Positions 1 through 11,740 of a stretch of 64,000 nt of DNA are shown in pieces. The number at the start of each line of letters is the position of its first letter. Position 1 is the first letter of the stretch. The DNA lies in assembly GCF_051020985.1 (NCBI RefSeq), contig NC_134999.1, positions 9,548,001-9,612,000 on the forward strand, given 5' to 3'. Below the pieces are notes generated by a model. That model saw nothing but the letters and a program-made list of their open reading frames with translations, was not told the DNA's origin and made no database searches. This DNA is from Nomia melanderi (taxonomy: Eukaryota; Arthropoda; Insecta; Hymenoptera; Halictidae). The position numbers and the translations under genes were made by a program.

Positions 1-288
1 GCATCACGTCGACGCCGCCTCACCTCCTCGCCACCCCCTCTCCTCCATTAACCCGTTCAACCAGTCAGGAGAGACAGAGAGAGACGGATGAACCCTTTCG
101 AGGGAGCCTTAACCCCTCGGAATCAGCTTCATATCCGTGGCAACCCCATTCCCCGCATTTCGCTTCCCCCTGTGGCCGCGTGCAAGCCATCGATGCACAT
201 CGCATATATCCCTCTTTTCGCGCACGCACGTGCGCCCCGACCGTGTCTGGTTCGTACGGTTAAACGCACACAACGGCGGGCTCCAGCG

Positions 289-395
289 ATAGGCAACAGC
301 GGCGGCAGCAGCAGCAGCGGCAGCAGCGGTAGCAGCGGTAGCCAGCAACAACAGCGACAGTGGCAGCGCACCGTAACAGTGGTAGCAACAGCAAC
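289..395. repeat. Imperfect CAG/GGC trinucleotide repeat
   Basis: A run of CAG, CGG and TAG-like triplets with interruptions. Depending on frame it would read as poly-Ser/Gly, poly-Gln or, on the reverse strand, poly-Ala/Leu. Every frame is open because the repeat lacks stops, so the overlapping open frames here carry no coding evidence. Confidence 0.85.
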
Positions 396-1253
396 ACACC
401 GGTATGAGCTACCTCGCTGCCAGTGGAGGGTCTTCTGACAGTAAATCGATTGAACGGTATAATTCATACCACCCCCTACTCATCTCACCCTTCGGCTGCC
501 CACCTACGCTGCCAGATGTATATACGTACGTATACGTACACTTGTCCACGCCACCCAACCCCCACTTACCACCTTTCTCTCACTCTCGATGTACCCGTGT
601 GCCACCCCCTTCACTCTCACTCAGCCACCATCCGCCCCCCTCCTCGCTGTTCCTAGCTTTCCATTCTCTTTCCCCTGGCAGTTTTCCTGAATAGTCATCA
701 TGCGAGTATTCTGTCTGTTGGCGGGCGAGTGGGCGAGTGGATAATGGGGAAACCGGCACTGCTGGAGGGCGGCTGAGTGTGTCACCGTTGCCGCTACGTG
801 ACTCTCGCTCTGTCTTCCTCTTTGTACCTGCGATCCGTGTGTACGTTCCGCGATTATAAGTATTTATAGCGTATGGGTGTGCGAGTCGGTTCCAGGTGTA
901 CGTGAATATGCCGGCCACGCCGTAGCGGCGCGCGCTATTGCCGCCGCGTGTTTCGCGTGTGTGCGGACAACACCGACGTGCCCGTGTTTGCGGCCTGCCC
1001 GCTCTATAATGAGATGCGTCCACGCAATTGCTGTGTGTATGTGTACGTATGTGCCGGAGCAAGAGAGAGGGAGATGAAGAGAGAGAGAGCCGGCACACGT
1101 GTCTACCTAGGCGGGCGCAGGCCGAGCGAGCGAACGCTGGCCAGCCTAGGGCCGGGGGCTGCGGTCAGAAGCACCGTGAGTGCGGCGAGCTGCGTCGTCG
1201 TCACACTTGGCCGAAGCCCGGCGCTACTCTCTCCTCCCCGCGCAACCCCCACC

Positions 1254-1290
1254 CGCGCGTGCACGCGTGCATACGTGCGTGCACACGCAT
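1254..1290. repeat. 37-bp strict alternating purine-pyrimidine tract
   Basis: Every base from 1254 to 1290 alternates pyrimidine and purine, mainly CG and TG/CA steps. Such tracts are known to favour left-handed Z-DNA under negative supercoiling. It sits inside a CpG-rich block. Confidence 0.8.
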
Positions 1291-1400
1291 CCTACCTAGC
1301 CGCGAGAACCGCTGATTGCGGTTTATGGCGGGGTTGCGCGTCGGAAAAACCGCCGCTCTACCTTCTGCAGTTATGCCCTTCCACTGGAGGTGTGCGGGAA

Positions 1401-3540
1401 CCTGAAAATATGGGATTGGGATGGGAAGAGAGATTTTTTTTGGAATAGATGTAGAGGTTCTCGAGGATGGGGATCCTCGAAAATTTCGGGGACTCGCTTT
1501 GAGAACTGATTCAATGATCGCGGTTTCGGATTTTGGATTTTTTGAACGGTTTAGGAATTGTATTGTATTGTATAATTCAGTCGTGCCTTTGAATTTTTGG
1601 AATTTTTCGAATCTTGAACATCTGACATTTTCAGGTTCTTATATGTATCTTGAGATGTTCTAGTGTGATGGTTTACAAAATTTTATTTTCTGCTTCTTGT
1701 AGGTTCTTTGTCTTCAGTTTCAAGACGATTTTATAGAATTTGCAGAATTGTGGACAGTTCTCGTTGAACTGGTATAACCTTAAGTCACTAGTAAGTGAAC
1801 TTAAAGAAGTTCATATATTTGAAACATATGTTAATCGGTTAAAAGTGGATATTTTTTGAAATCATTTGGTTGTGTTGCAATTGTCATGCTTTCTGTCTCA
1901 AGATTGCTGTCCGTCAGCCTTCCTCTAAGTGTTCGATTGCTCAGCGACAGGTTCCGATCGCGGGAAGCCTATGCTCTGCGATCGGGGTAGATCGGTGCAC
2001 ACCGGTTTGTCAAAGAAGCGGATTGGAAAATGCTTCCCGCGTACAGGTGTCGCGGAATCGGGTTCGAAATCGATATACACAGGCTGGGTCGGTTTTACAG
2101 CGGCTGGGGATAGACCGGTCGTTTCTGCCTTGTGATCCGGTAAGAGGCACAGCTAGGGGAAATCGATGCCAACGGAGCGGATGTTGTTTCGGTTTGATTA
2201 AGTGGATCGTGGGGTTAGCGGCCGGTTTGATTTGGCGAACGATGAATTGGCCGGCTCTCGGGGCGAGTTGTTTAGAATCATTTATGACACGGTAGGATTA
2301 TGCGGCTTGATGGACGATTTTGTATTTGAGTGCGGAATTTCATTGGTATTGATTTTTACATTAGAACAATGAGGTTGGGATTATATTATTAATAATATTT
2401 ATATAAAAGTGAGTGTTTATTGAAATTATTTTTGATATGTGTTTCATATAATATAATTATATTAAAATGTGAAAAGTAGCGAATAATAAGTTTAATTAAA
2501 TATTTTACAATTCGCCTGTCACTTCTTTGTATTCAGTATGTTTTGAAGGTGAAAAAGGACTGATGTATTGTGAAGTGTAATTTCTTAATGTATACTTTAA
2601 TAAAAAGTATTACAATTTCATTCTTCGAAATTATTTTATCTTTATTTCAGAAATCCTGATGTAGAAGTGAAATCATACATATATCTGATACTTTATTATA
2701 CGTTCGAAATATAAAATATTTACTGCATTGATATTTGAAACATTCCATTTTTCGAGTATTTCATATTTTTACACGGATAAATCGTTGCTGGAATAAATAT
2801 TTCATTGAAATCATTATTCCGATACAGTAATGAAACGGTACTTACTAGTAATTAGTGATAAAAGTTACAATTGTGATTTATTTATTTGTAAGAAAAATGA
2901 TATTTCATGATAATACAATTTTTTTAACAACCTTACGCTCTCACCAAGAGTCCAGGTTTATTGAGAGAATTTATATTCCGATTGTTTATTCGCATATTAA
3001 TTTTTACACTTTTGGGATAATATTTTCCGTAATCGTTTCACTGAAAGCGTTAAATTAATCCATCTTTATTTAACGAGAACAAAGAGGACAATACATATAT
3101 AATTCTAAATGCTTTTCTATAGAACACGATAATATAAAAGAACCTAAAAAAATCATCTCCAGATTCATCGAAAAATCATAATTACAGAAAGATCTATTCA
3201 ATCAAATCTAGAACACAGATCTATACAATAGAAGAAAAATTATTTTCGTACTATACAAAAATTTATTATTTACAAATAAAATCATTTCATTAAAATCCAT
3301 CGCACAGATCGAACGCAGGACAAGCGTACCTAATACAAAATGGAAAACTAAAGCAAAGAGAATCACATATACATTTCAAAAACCAAATATTTAATTGTTA
3401 AATGAATTAGTATTACTTTGCACTTTAAAATAACTAGTATATTCGTTAAACGCAATTAACTTCTCAAATACATCCACCATCCGAAAACACCAATAAACCC
3501 ATAAAGTCAGAAGCGTGACGATTATCGAGCGAGAAAAATT
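1401..3540. other. AT-rich stretch, no gene seen
   Basis: Mostly AT-rich DNA with frequent stops in all frames. A more balanced patch at about 1900-2290 contains an open frame of 141 codons, but the product is not recognisable and there is no start-site or splice context. I see nothing else of note. Confidence 0.5.
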
Positions 3541-4380
3541 TGAACGATTATGACTCCGCTCGGTGAACATTCCTCAACTCGTTCTCGACATACATAATTG
3601 CTGCGTGTTTTCCGCGAGGGGGCGAGGGGAATCTTTCCGAAACTCTTCGGTGTAATTCGATCGTCGGCGAAACAAAGGGTCGCCGTGCGAGCGTAATAAA
3701 TAATCGCGGCGCGGCAGAGACAAATAATTTATAATACCGACGATAGTGGCCGTTTGACGTGTCAGATTTATTGCCACGGTGTGCGTTCGCGCGCGCACGC
3801 CGCGCCGTATGCGCGTACGCGCGCGCGAGCGGATCGTTATTATTTGTAATACTCGGTGGCCCGCGATACGTTATCACGTGCGGCGGCGTGCGCGTTTCCC
3901 GGCTTGCTACCCGCACAAAATCAACCTGAAAAACGTTGCGGCAACTAAACTGCGAAATGTCGCTGGCCGTTGGTGAAGAGGGTGGGACGGAAGGGGGTAG
4001 GATCCCTGTGTTTTATTACGCGGAGAACCGCATCGACATCTCGTCGACTGTCAACCTGACTGATGACCGATCGAAACTGCGCAACGATACATGTGCCGAT
4101 TATGAATCTCGATTGCAGACCGTCCCTACTCCCCCGCCCCCGTCTCTTGCACCGTCCTACGTAGCACACGTTGTTACACGCACGTGCGCGGAACGCATCC
4201 CCTGGGTGTTTCGCACGTTCGACGCCACGCACTTCGAATAAATACGGTTTCCGACCCACTTTTCGCTTACCCCGAAAACGCTGTGCTCGCTGCACGCTGG
4301 ATCGCGTTTTCGGGAAAGGGGTGGTAGTACGTTAAAACCTTCATACCTAGTGTACGGCCGAGTATGCGTTACTTTCATCG
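3541..4380. other. GC-rich block with alternating CG tracts, no gene seen
   Basis: CpG-rich DNA. Alternating purine-pyrimidine runs occur at about 3787-3799 and at 3806-3827 (22 bp strictly alternating). The open frames are short, Arg-rich and overlapping. Confidence 0.5.
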
Positions 4381-4960
4381 TTTCGCAGAAACGCGGTAGG
4401 TTCAGTTGTTCGGGTGCTTTGAACGTGGAATGGGATGTTAGAAGTGTTTAAGAAGTAATTGGTTTTCTGATGATAATATTCTCTTTTGGTAGCTTGCTTA
4501 TGTTTTAGATTGCAGATGCTGAGTGGTGAACATATTGCCGAAGATGTTATATTATCATGTGAAATTGATTAAATAAGGATAAACTTCGGTCGTTTTATCA
4601 ATTCGTTAATCGAAAAATTTGAAGGATTTGTTGAATTGTGTAATGTTTATGGAGATTAGAGTTTATAGCGAGAAAGACCATTACATTGGCACATGTAATT
4701 TCTAGTAGTAAAGTTCATCAGTTTTTGATGCGAGTTTTGATGCGACTATTTTATCGTACTGCGTTCATTTAATTTGTTCTAACTCAGTCAAGTTTTTATT
4801 TTTATACCTTATCTTTTCGCTTTTAATTTTGTTCAATTTTATATTCTCAATTTGTCAACGATTTGTTTGAATTTGAAGGTAGTTTAACTCCAATTTTTAT
4901 AGTAATATGATGTTTCAGATGTAGCGTACAAGCTGTAACAGAGTTAAGGAAACCGTCTTT
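4381..4960. other. AT-rich stretch, nothing recognised
   Basis: AT-rich DNA with stops in all frames. No repeat or regulatory site stood out. Confidence 0.5.
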
Positions 4961-5360
4961 TCCAGAGACACCCCGTATACGAAGGAAGCGGGGACCGTCC
5001 CACACACGTCGGTATAATCCGTGACATACGGTCGAACAGCGGTGAAACTACGAAAGCCGCCCCCGCGCGCACTGCGACGTAGCAACAGCCGAGAACCGCT
5101 CGGTTGCAGTGTTCGAAAAATTTGTCGATCGTTTCGAAAATGTTACGGGACAGAGCGATATTGATCCGCCAGAACGCGTGACGTCAGCCACGAATTATTC
5201 GCGCGGTTTTTCGCTCAGCCGGAAAACGAACGCTGCCGATCCCGAACCATTCATTTCCCGGTACACCGGGTACACGCGGATGAATTTACACGCGCCGCGA
5301 TTCGGATCATCTTTTGCGGGCTTGCGTCGCACGTGCACGTGTTTAACGCGTTGACTGTTG
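4961..5360. other. GC-rich block, no gene recognised
   Basis: CpG-rich block containing TGACGTCA-like and AACGCGTGACGTCA-like bases near 5180 and one copy of the short ACACCC(C/T)GTAT motif near 4970. Open frames are under 125 codons and unrecognised. Confidence 0.45.
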
Positions 5361-6530
5361 AGCCAGCGCTCATCAAAATCTCGTAATGTTAATCTATCAT
5401 ATTCGTTAATGCCATAAACAATTCGTTTCATGAGACAGAAGCTGGCAAGCTGACATTTTTCGTATTGCTTGCTTTCTTTTTTATCTCCTCGCATCTCATA
5501 CATAAAATAAAATTTGATTCGGTATAACATTGTAAAAATGAAGTTTTTTAATCTATACAAAAAATTATATCACCTGAATTCTAGTTACAATATTTTGAAA
5601 ATGAATAATATTTAGAATTTCCTTTTTTCTTGATATGAATGAAATTTAATTTAAAGGGGTTCCTAATGTTTTAGGGTTAAGTGATGCAAACAGGGTTAAC
5701 TTGGAAGATGCATAATGAGACACCCTGTATGTTTCTGAGGAAAACGATTTATATGCCGGAAGCTGTATGTATGCGACATAGTTATTGTAATTGGAGAATG
5801 TGCGGTAAAGAAATATTAGGACTGGTGTTGGAACATGTCATAAATACGCCTACATTGTGATCCGTGAAGACCGAGAAGGGATTAAAGTTTGTGTATCAAT
5901 AAATAGAATATTAAAATTTTGATTCATATTTCAGATCAAGAAATATTGACATCGATATAAAAAGGCGGAAATTAATTTGACGACCAAATTTTTTAATTGA
6001 TCTTATAAGATTAATTGATGAAAGAAGACAATTGGATAGTGTGTAAGTTCAAAAATGAAAAATTAGGTTTAATTCCGCAGTGATTCCTAGTTCATCGAAA
6101 TAGATTAAAATCCTAGTAAAAATATCAAAACATCTATAGCAGTAACAATTCTTTTATACCTTCTTCACATTCGAAATACGTACTTAAAGGAATATCAAAC
6201 AGTTATATTGAAATTCAAACCCAACTACCATTATTTTCTAAATTACCATACACCCTAATGAAAATAACAATAGCTCCACCAAATTTCACACTTCCTTCTT
6301 TACAACTAGCTTGCACATTATGTTCACATTATAACCATTCACCGGCGAACACCATTCTCAGCCAAAACAAAACAAGCCCAAAAGCTTCACAAGAATCCTT
6401 TAATTTACTCCATGCATACCACCCCCACCTAAAGTTTCCATTTCCAGAAAAAATTCCCTACATTCAACCACTAAGAAGAACAGCAAACAGACTGTTTCAA
6501 ACAAGCTAATCGAATGCAGAAACTACCCCC
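5361..6530. other. AT-rich stretch, no gene seen
   Basis: AT-rich DNA. It contains a copy of the recurrent short motif GACACCCTGTAT near 5702 (reverse of ATACAGGGTGTC) and several TTAA sites nearby, which hints at old mobile-element debris. No ORF is recognisable. Confidence 0.45.
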
Positions 6531-7320
6531 GAAAACTGCTCCTTGTTTCGTCAATATCACGCTTCAGGGACTTCGATCCGTTTGCGTATAAATTACTCTA
6601 CGCTAAAACACTCATAATGTTCGCTAATTCAATCGTCTCCCCATCCGTCCTCTCGCCCCTCTTTCCAGAAACGGGATTCTAATTATACCATGAAGTTCGG
6701 CGGACGAACGCGAACAGGTTAAGGCAATACTTTACGGCCGGCGCAGACCTCGACTTTCGTCGGACATCAGCGCGCAGCGCGGAGGATGCCGCGCGATTAA
6801 AGCGGGGATTTAGTGCCCGTTAATAATTAGAGAAAATCGCGGCGACGGGGCGGCGGTCGTATTTACCTAACCCGCCCCCGCGCACCTCGCCGTTGTCATA
6901 ACAATCTAATAGTCGTAACTTCTGCTTTGATCATTCAGCTTTAGAATGCCTGTTCGCCTGTTACCATAAAAGCAACTGTAAAATGTTGCTCAGCTTTCCC
7001 TCTCTCATCTCCCCAGCACCCCCGCTCCTCGCATGGTCCGTTTGTCGTGAGATTTGTTTGCCGTGTCAATAGCTTTATTGAGTAAATGGTTACGGTCGGC
7101 GCAGTATCATACGTCAGGTAAATATCTCCTTGCGCTTTCCGGAAGCTGTTATTTCTCGAGCAGCACGCGCACCACGTCTAATGGCGAGTTTGAAATACGG
7201 CGCGTTAGCCGGGACCCCCCGGCACGGAGCGTCCCGATCGAATCAATCGGCGTTATTTGCATTGCGGCAGTGAAACAGACTGATAAAAGTTCGGGATCGC
7301 TTCTGGTGTTCGTGACTTAG
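6531..7320. other. GC-richer block with TAAT-type sites, no gene seen
   Basis: A block with CpG-rich cores at about 6690-6880 and 7020-7300, interspersed with TTAATAATTA-type homeodomain-like sequences. This composition fits a regulatory element, but no protein binding can be shown from sequence alone. Confidence 0.35.
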
Positions 7321-7387
7321 GAGAGAGAATACTGTGGACGTCGATGGAAGAACAATACTGTTTTTGTGAATCAGGTGGAGCTGACGT

Positions 7388-7608
7388 TAATACTAGATTT
7401 ATGGACATTTGCTTTTAGATTTTGGTCTATTGTTCTTAGGAACATTGGTATTCGTGTATTTAGATTTTGGAAATTGGAGGTTTTAAAGTAGATAATTGGG
7501 ATGCATATTGGCGTAACTGCATCGATGAAAATTGACCAAAATATTTACCAAATAATGTTTATAAAATCTAATATAAATCAAATTGACTCGTTCTGCAAAT
7601 CTATTATC
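7388..7608. mobile_element. MITE-like inverted-repeat element, CTAG family copy 1
   Basis: A 221-bp element. The left end reads TAATACTAGATTTATGG, and the right end reads as its imperfect inverted repeat (reverse complement ATAATAGATTTGCAG, 11 of 15 matching). A TTAA directly abuts the left end. The interior aligns with the element at 42414-42625, for example through GTAGA(T/C)AATTGGG(A/G)T. It has no coding capacity. It is probably a non-autonomous DNA transposon remnant; the superfamily is inferred only from the TTAA. Confidence 0.6.
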
Positions 7609-8640
7609 CTTGTGTTTTAGTACTGAATGATTAATTGGGAATAAAATATTATTTTAGTTTTTCTTGGGATGTTTCATATGTTTTTGAAATGTTGTCTTGT
7701 AGTTTTGGAATATTAATTTTTGTACATATGTATGTATGTGATAATGAATATTGAGAATTTTTGATTTCTTTCTACTGTTCTGCTTCGGTTTTTAAAAGAA
7801 TGTTGTCAGTGATTTTAATTACTTTTATACGAGCAAATGATTAACTTTAGATTGACTTTTTCTGTAGCTTAGTATCGACAATCGGGGGATATGCTTAATA
7901 GTCTCAAAATATACGTACAGTCTCTTAATATAAATTGCCATTACTTAATATGTTTAATTAGATTGCTGTCAGTTTAATCCCGATTTAGCTATTCCTTATA
8001 TTATTTTAATGTAAAGAGAAGTACGATTAGATGCTGACAAAAAACAGTCAATTTACTTAACCTGGAATTCCTTTTACAGAGATCTAAGTTAATTTAGTAA
8101 CTGAGAATGTTCAATTAAATTTAAAATCAATTTAAATTATTATTTATCAATAAATAAACTCAATTTATTTAAAGTTCCAATTCGATACACTTTTTACTTT
8201 TCCAGTGAATATCGAGAAATTATCAATCTGATCGATATTACGCGTTTCAAATCAGTCGAGCAAATATTCTTTTTCTGTGATATGAAAAGTTTAAAGGTCA
8301 ATGAGGAATAAAAGTTATAGCAGATCAATACGGTACAGGAACCGAAATTCAAATCCTTAATGAGATTAATCATATAAAAGAGTCAATGGAGTCTATCAAT
8401 AGAATATCTGTTTCTGCAATGATTATCTATTGCTTTGATCGTATTAATTGGAGTACTGCAATTAATACTTCAACTTTTGTTAGAATGAAGAGAAGATGAG
8501 AATTGATTAATATTTGAAATTCGTGTGCATTACACGAGTTAGTATTATACCATAATTATAAATTTCTAAATACCATGAATGCACAAAGATTTGCCATCTA
8601 ATAAGTACAATACATTCAAATTAAAATGGATTAACATTTT
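7609..8640. other. AT-rich stretch, nothing recognised
   Basis: AT-rich DNA with stops in all frames and no recognisable gene or RNA. Confidence 0.5.
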
Positions 8641-8837
8641 GTTTTACTAAACGATCAACACTGCACAATTGTTCCCAGTTGCACTAGAATTTATTTGTTA
8701 CTACTTAATAGAATGACACTAAATTTCAGTAAACGGTCAACACTGGAAAATGATTTCTAGTGGCATTCAAACTTATTTAAGTTACTACCTAATAGATCAA
8801 CAATTTGTTTCAGTAAACGATCAACACTGGAAAATTC
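8641..8837. repeat. Tandem repeat, about 82-84 bp unit, 2.3 copies
   Basis: The core AAACGATCAACACTG recurs at 8649, 8731 and 8815, with one or two changes. The flanking sequence of each unit also aligns, for example GCACTAGAATTTATTTGTTAC against GGCATTCAAACTTATTTAAG. Period is 82 then 84 bp. It is an old, diverged short satellite or a repeated regulatory unit. Confidence 0.75.
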
Positions 8838-9330
8838 TGGTCCGGTGGGTGGTTGAATCGCCCCTAACGACGAACGCGTTGCATTGCTCGAGTTTCCCTA
8901 CCATTTTGAATCCATCGTCAGCTAATAATCTTTTCAGCGTCTCGCCCCTGCGAAGCCAGGTGAAACCGGTTGGCGTGGGGCGCTGTAATTATGAATATAA
9001 ATCGGCGGGCAGCGATGGCGGCGGCGGTGTCAGCGGCGAGGGAGCGAGGAACGAGGGTGGAAGCGAGGCAGTGAGGCCCAGACCCGGGCGGCGCGGCGGA
9101 GGGATGAAAATGACGCGGTGAATCCGACGTTTGCCGTCTTTTAATTTTAATTAAGGGAAGGTCCGGGGCCCTCGCTGCGATGGGGATTCATGAAAAAAAC
9201 AGTTGCGCCGCGTTCAACGGAGTAGGGGAGGGTTGAGTCAGTGCATTTCTTCTTCTTCCTCGATTTCCGTCCCGGCACGAACACCTTTCGCGATGCGGGT
9301 TAGGGTAATATTCGCATGAAATAACGGAGC
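8838..9330. other. GC-rich block, no gene recognised
   Basis: G-rich and CpG-rich (GGCGGCGG, GAGGGAGCGAGG runs) with a TTAATTTTAATTAA site at about 9140. The one 123-codon frame is mostly a Gly/Arg-rich reading of this low-complexity DNA. Confidence 0.45.
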
Positions 9331-10040
9331 TGCTTGCCGCGTAATATATTACTCGCGAGTACAGAGGATTTTTGCGATAATTCAGGTCTTCCCGCGACAG
9401 ATTTTGGAAGAAAATTTTTATGATTTTGTTTCAGCGCTGAACATCTCGTTTGAATATAAGGCATGTGGAAATATTGGTAAGCGATGGAGAATTTGTTTAT
9501 TTGTGCCACGAGCGTTGGAATGTTTATGGTTTATTTAAATATTTGTACCATATGAGTTTCTTTTAATTATTTTCTTCTTTAACACATTGTGTCATGTATG
9601 TTTCTTATATAGCTTGTACATTTAAAACTTAGATATTGAATTTTTTTGGAACACGATTTGTGAATATTCAATATTTCATACTTTTACTTCTCAAACATTC
9701 AAGCAAATACTTCTCTTAATAGATTACTACCTTTATTCTATCTCAAACAGTGGAAAACTACACCAAGGAACGAACATATCCGTTCCTTCTCATTTCCCTT
9801 AATTAAACCAAACTAAAACAATTACAGCATAAAGATCCATGAACTACAAATGATGTAGAATGATATAGAAATAACAAATTCCCTTAATTCGAATTGAAGC
9901 AGATAAATCTCTAAATCTAAAGCAAATAATTTCAAACAATAATTAAAACGCCATCGAATTTCCAAGACGAAATACATTTGATCAAGTAACGGGTGTGTAA
10001 TCTTTATTAGATTCAACGTCAACGGTAGCAAGTGAATATC
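9331..10040. other. AT-rich stretch, nothing recognised
   Basis: AT-rich DNA, no repeat or gene recognised. Confidence 0.5.
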
Positions 10041-10560
10041 TGGTGTTCAAATTTTGCTCGTGCAGGGCAGCACAGTGCTCCATGTGCACGTACCGCATAT
10101 CGACCTGGCCGAGCCAAGGGGTTTGTCATTGCGGAGGGTGCATTTGACCCCCGGTTGTTCCTTCGCCGGGGTTGCAATGACCAGCGACGGTCCTAGAAGC
10201 TGAACACCGTCCAACACTGCAGCCTGCGTTAGCGATAATGCCCGCAGCGGGCGAGGCTTAACGTCGGAAAGACGGCCAGGAGACATTGTTCGGCTTTGAG
10301 CCTGGAAATTTATCTGGCAATTCGAACCGCGACCACGACGCTGAATTGAAAAATGAGGGGGAATGAAACAGCGCGACGCGGAGGCGGGAGAGAGAGAGAA
10401 AATGGAAAGAACTGGAGCGCCGGTCGATTGAAAGCGTCACCCGGAGAAAGTGAAACGCGTATTCCCGCCGGGTTTAGAAACGCGGTGACGCGGCAATTCA
10501 CAATGCTATCAAATTTTCAGGTGCTCTACTGTGCGCTGCATCAAATAACGAATCCCTGAC
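10041..10560. other. GC-rich block, no gene recognised
   Basis: Moderately GC-rich, with overlapping open frames on the minus strand of 60-79 codons that match nothing I know. A GA-rich run lies at about 10380-10400. Confidence 0.45.
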
Positions 10561-11290
10561 CTGCTCCATTTAAATGTCGAGACGGGGACGAAGTTTGGAA
10601 ATTTATTGATCTCGAGCTATCGATAAATAAATATTCCCGCTTTCTGTGCGCAACTGTTCATTAATGTTTTGTTTCATGTTGAGTTCCTAGAGGTTCATTA
10701 ATGTTTGAGGGCTATTCGAATAGATCTTTTAATATTCATAATAGTCGGACATAGTATAATTTTTATAAGAGTTTTCAACATCATGAAGGCTGTATTTTTC
10801 TGTGAATATAGATTTTTAAAAAATGATTTTGGGAAATACACGCTGCATTAAATTGAATTATACATAGTTTCTTCGAGGTTCTAAATACAATATCTCGTGA
10901 AATTGAATAAACTTCTAACAGTTACAGACGCATAAAATCTAGAAGTTGCACATTACCATTAAAATCCTGAAGTTTATACGAATACCTACAACTCTAAAAA
11001 ATCTCCAATAACCGCAAAATAGGGAATTTAATCAAATTCAACGCATCGCCGTTTCACTTTCATTCCAATTCCCTCGAATTTCACGAGAAAGGACACACGA
11101 ATATTCGCATAAATTTCCGCCATCGAATCATTATTAAAAGAGCTACGAGGCCCGCGAATCTTTCCAAAGCTATGACGACCCCGTAGAATGTCATCGCGAA
11201 AGATTCCGTGAATGAAAGGAGTAAAACCGTGACTGCCGTGACGGAGAGGGGTTGAGGAGGAATGGTTGTTGCCAAGGGTAGATGAAAAAC
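10561..11290. other. AT-rich stretch, nothing recognised
   Basis: AT-rich DNA grading to mixed composition after about 11050. No gene or repeat seen. Confidence 0.45.
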
Positions 11291-11740
11291 TCAAAAATGC
11301 ATCGTACCATCTGCACGCCCGTGTTCTTGTTCACTGCCCTCGTAAAACTCTGAGGGATCATCCGTTATAAATCCGGGGAGAAGAAGTTTCCGCGCTGATG
11401 CCGACGTACTCAATTTCGTTCCGCCCCCGTCCGGCATCTTCCAACGGAGGTGTGTTTAGCGAGCAACGGGTGGAGCAGGGGGTGGTGGAGGAAGGCAGGA
11501 ACCGCCGCGTTTCATGCAAAAGATAAGTACTAAATTTCCTCGAAACACCCGTCTCCTAACCTCGCGTCCGCGGAGTTTCATTCAATTTACCAAGTTTGAC
11601 ATCTGCTTTTGTGCCGATGCGCCGCGGAGAATGCCGGGGTACAAGATGGCGCTGTACTCTTTCATTAGAACGGGTTACCGGGTCTTCTGGTCGCTTTTTT
11701 TGACGGGGCTGATTTTCTTTTGACACGTTCGATGCAGGAA
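11291..11740. other. GC-rich block, no gene recognised
   Basis: CpG-rich DNA with a G-rich run at about 11467-11500. No recognisable ORF. Confidence 0.45.

Larger units (their letters stand above)
1..1400. other. GC-rich, CpG-rich block, no gene recognised
   Basis: Dense in CpG and in low-complexity Pro/Arg/Ser-type codons, with overlapping open frames on both strands and none resembling a known protein. It holds an imperfect CAG/GGC triplet repeat, a perfect 14-bp palindrome of TACG repeats at 521-534, a GA-rich tract near 1060-1090 and a Z-DNA-type tract near the 3' end. A perfect splice-donor hexamer (GTGAGT) lies at 1176, so a noncoding first exon is conceivable, but no start site or acceptor could be assigned. 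Confidence 0.5.

Noticed and set aside
580..1448. 172- and 166-codon frames
   Set aside because: Overlap on opposite strands in CpG-rich, GA-rich DNA; Arg/Ser/Ala-biased products.
2040..2090. B-box-like GGGTTCGAAATCG
   Set aside because: The last two conserved C positions are wrong and no A box lies upstream.
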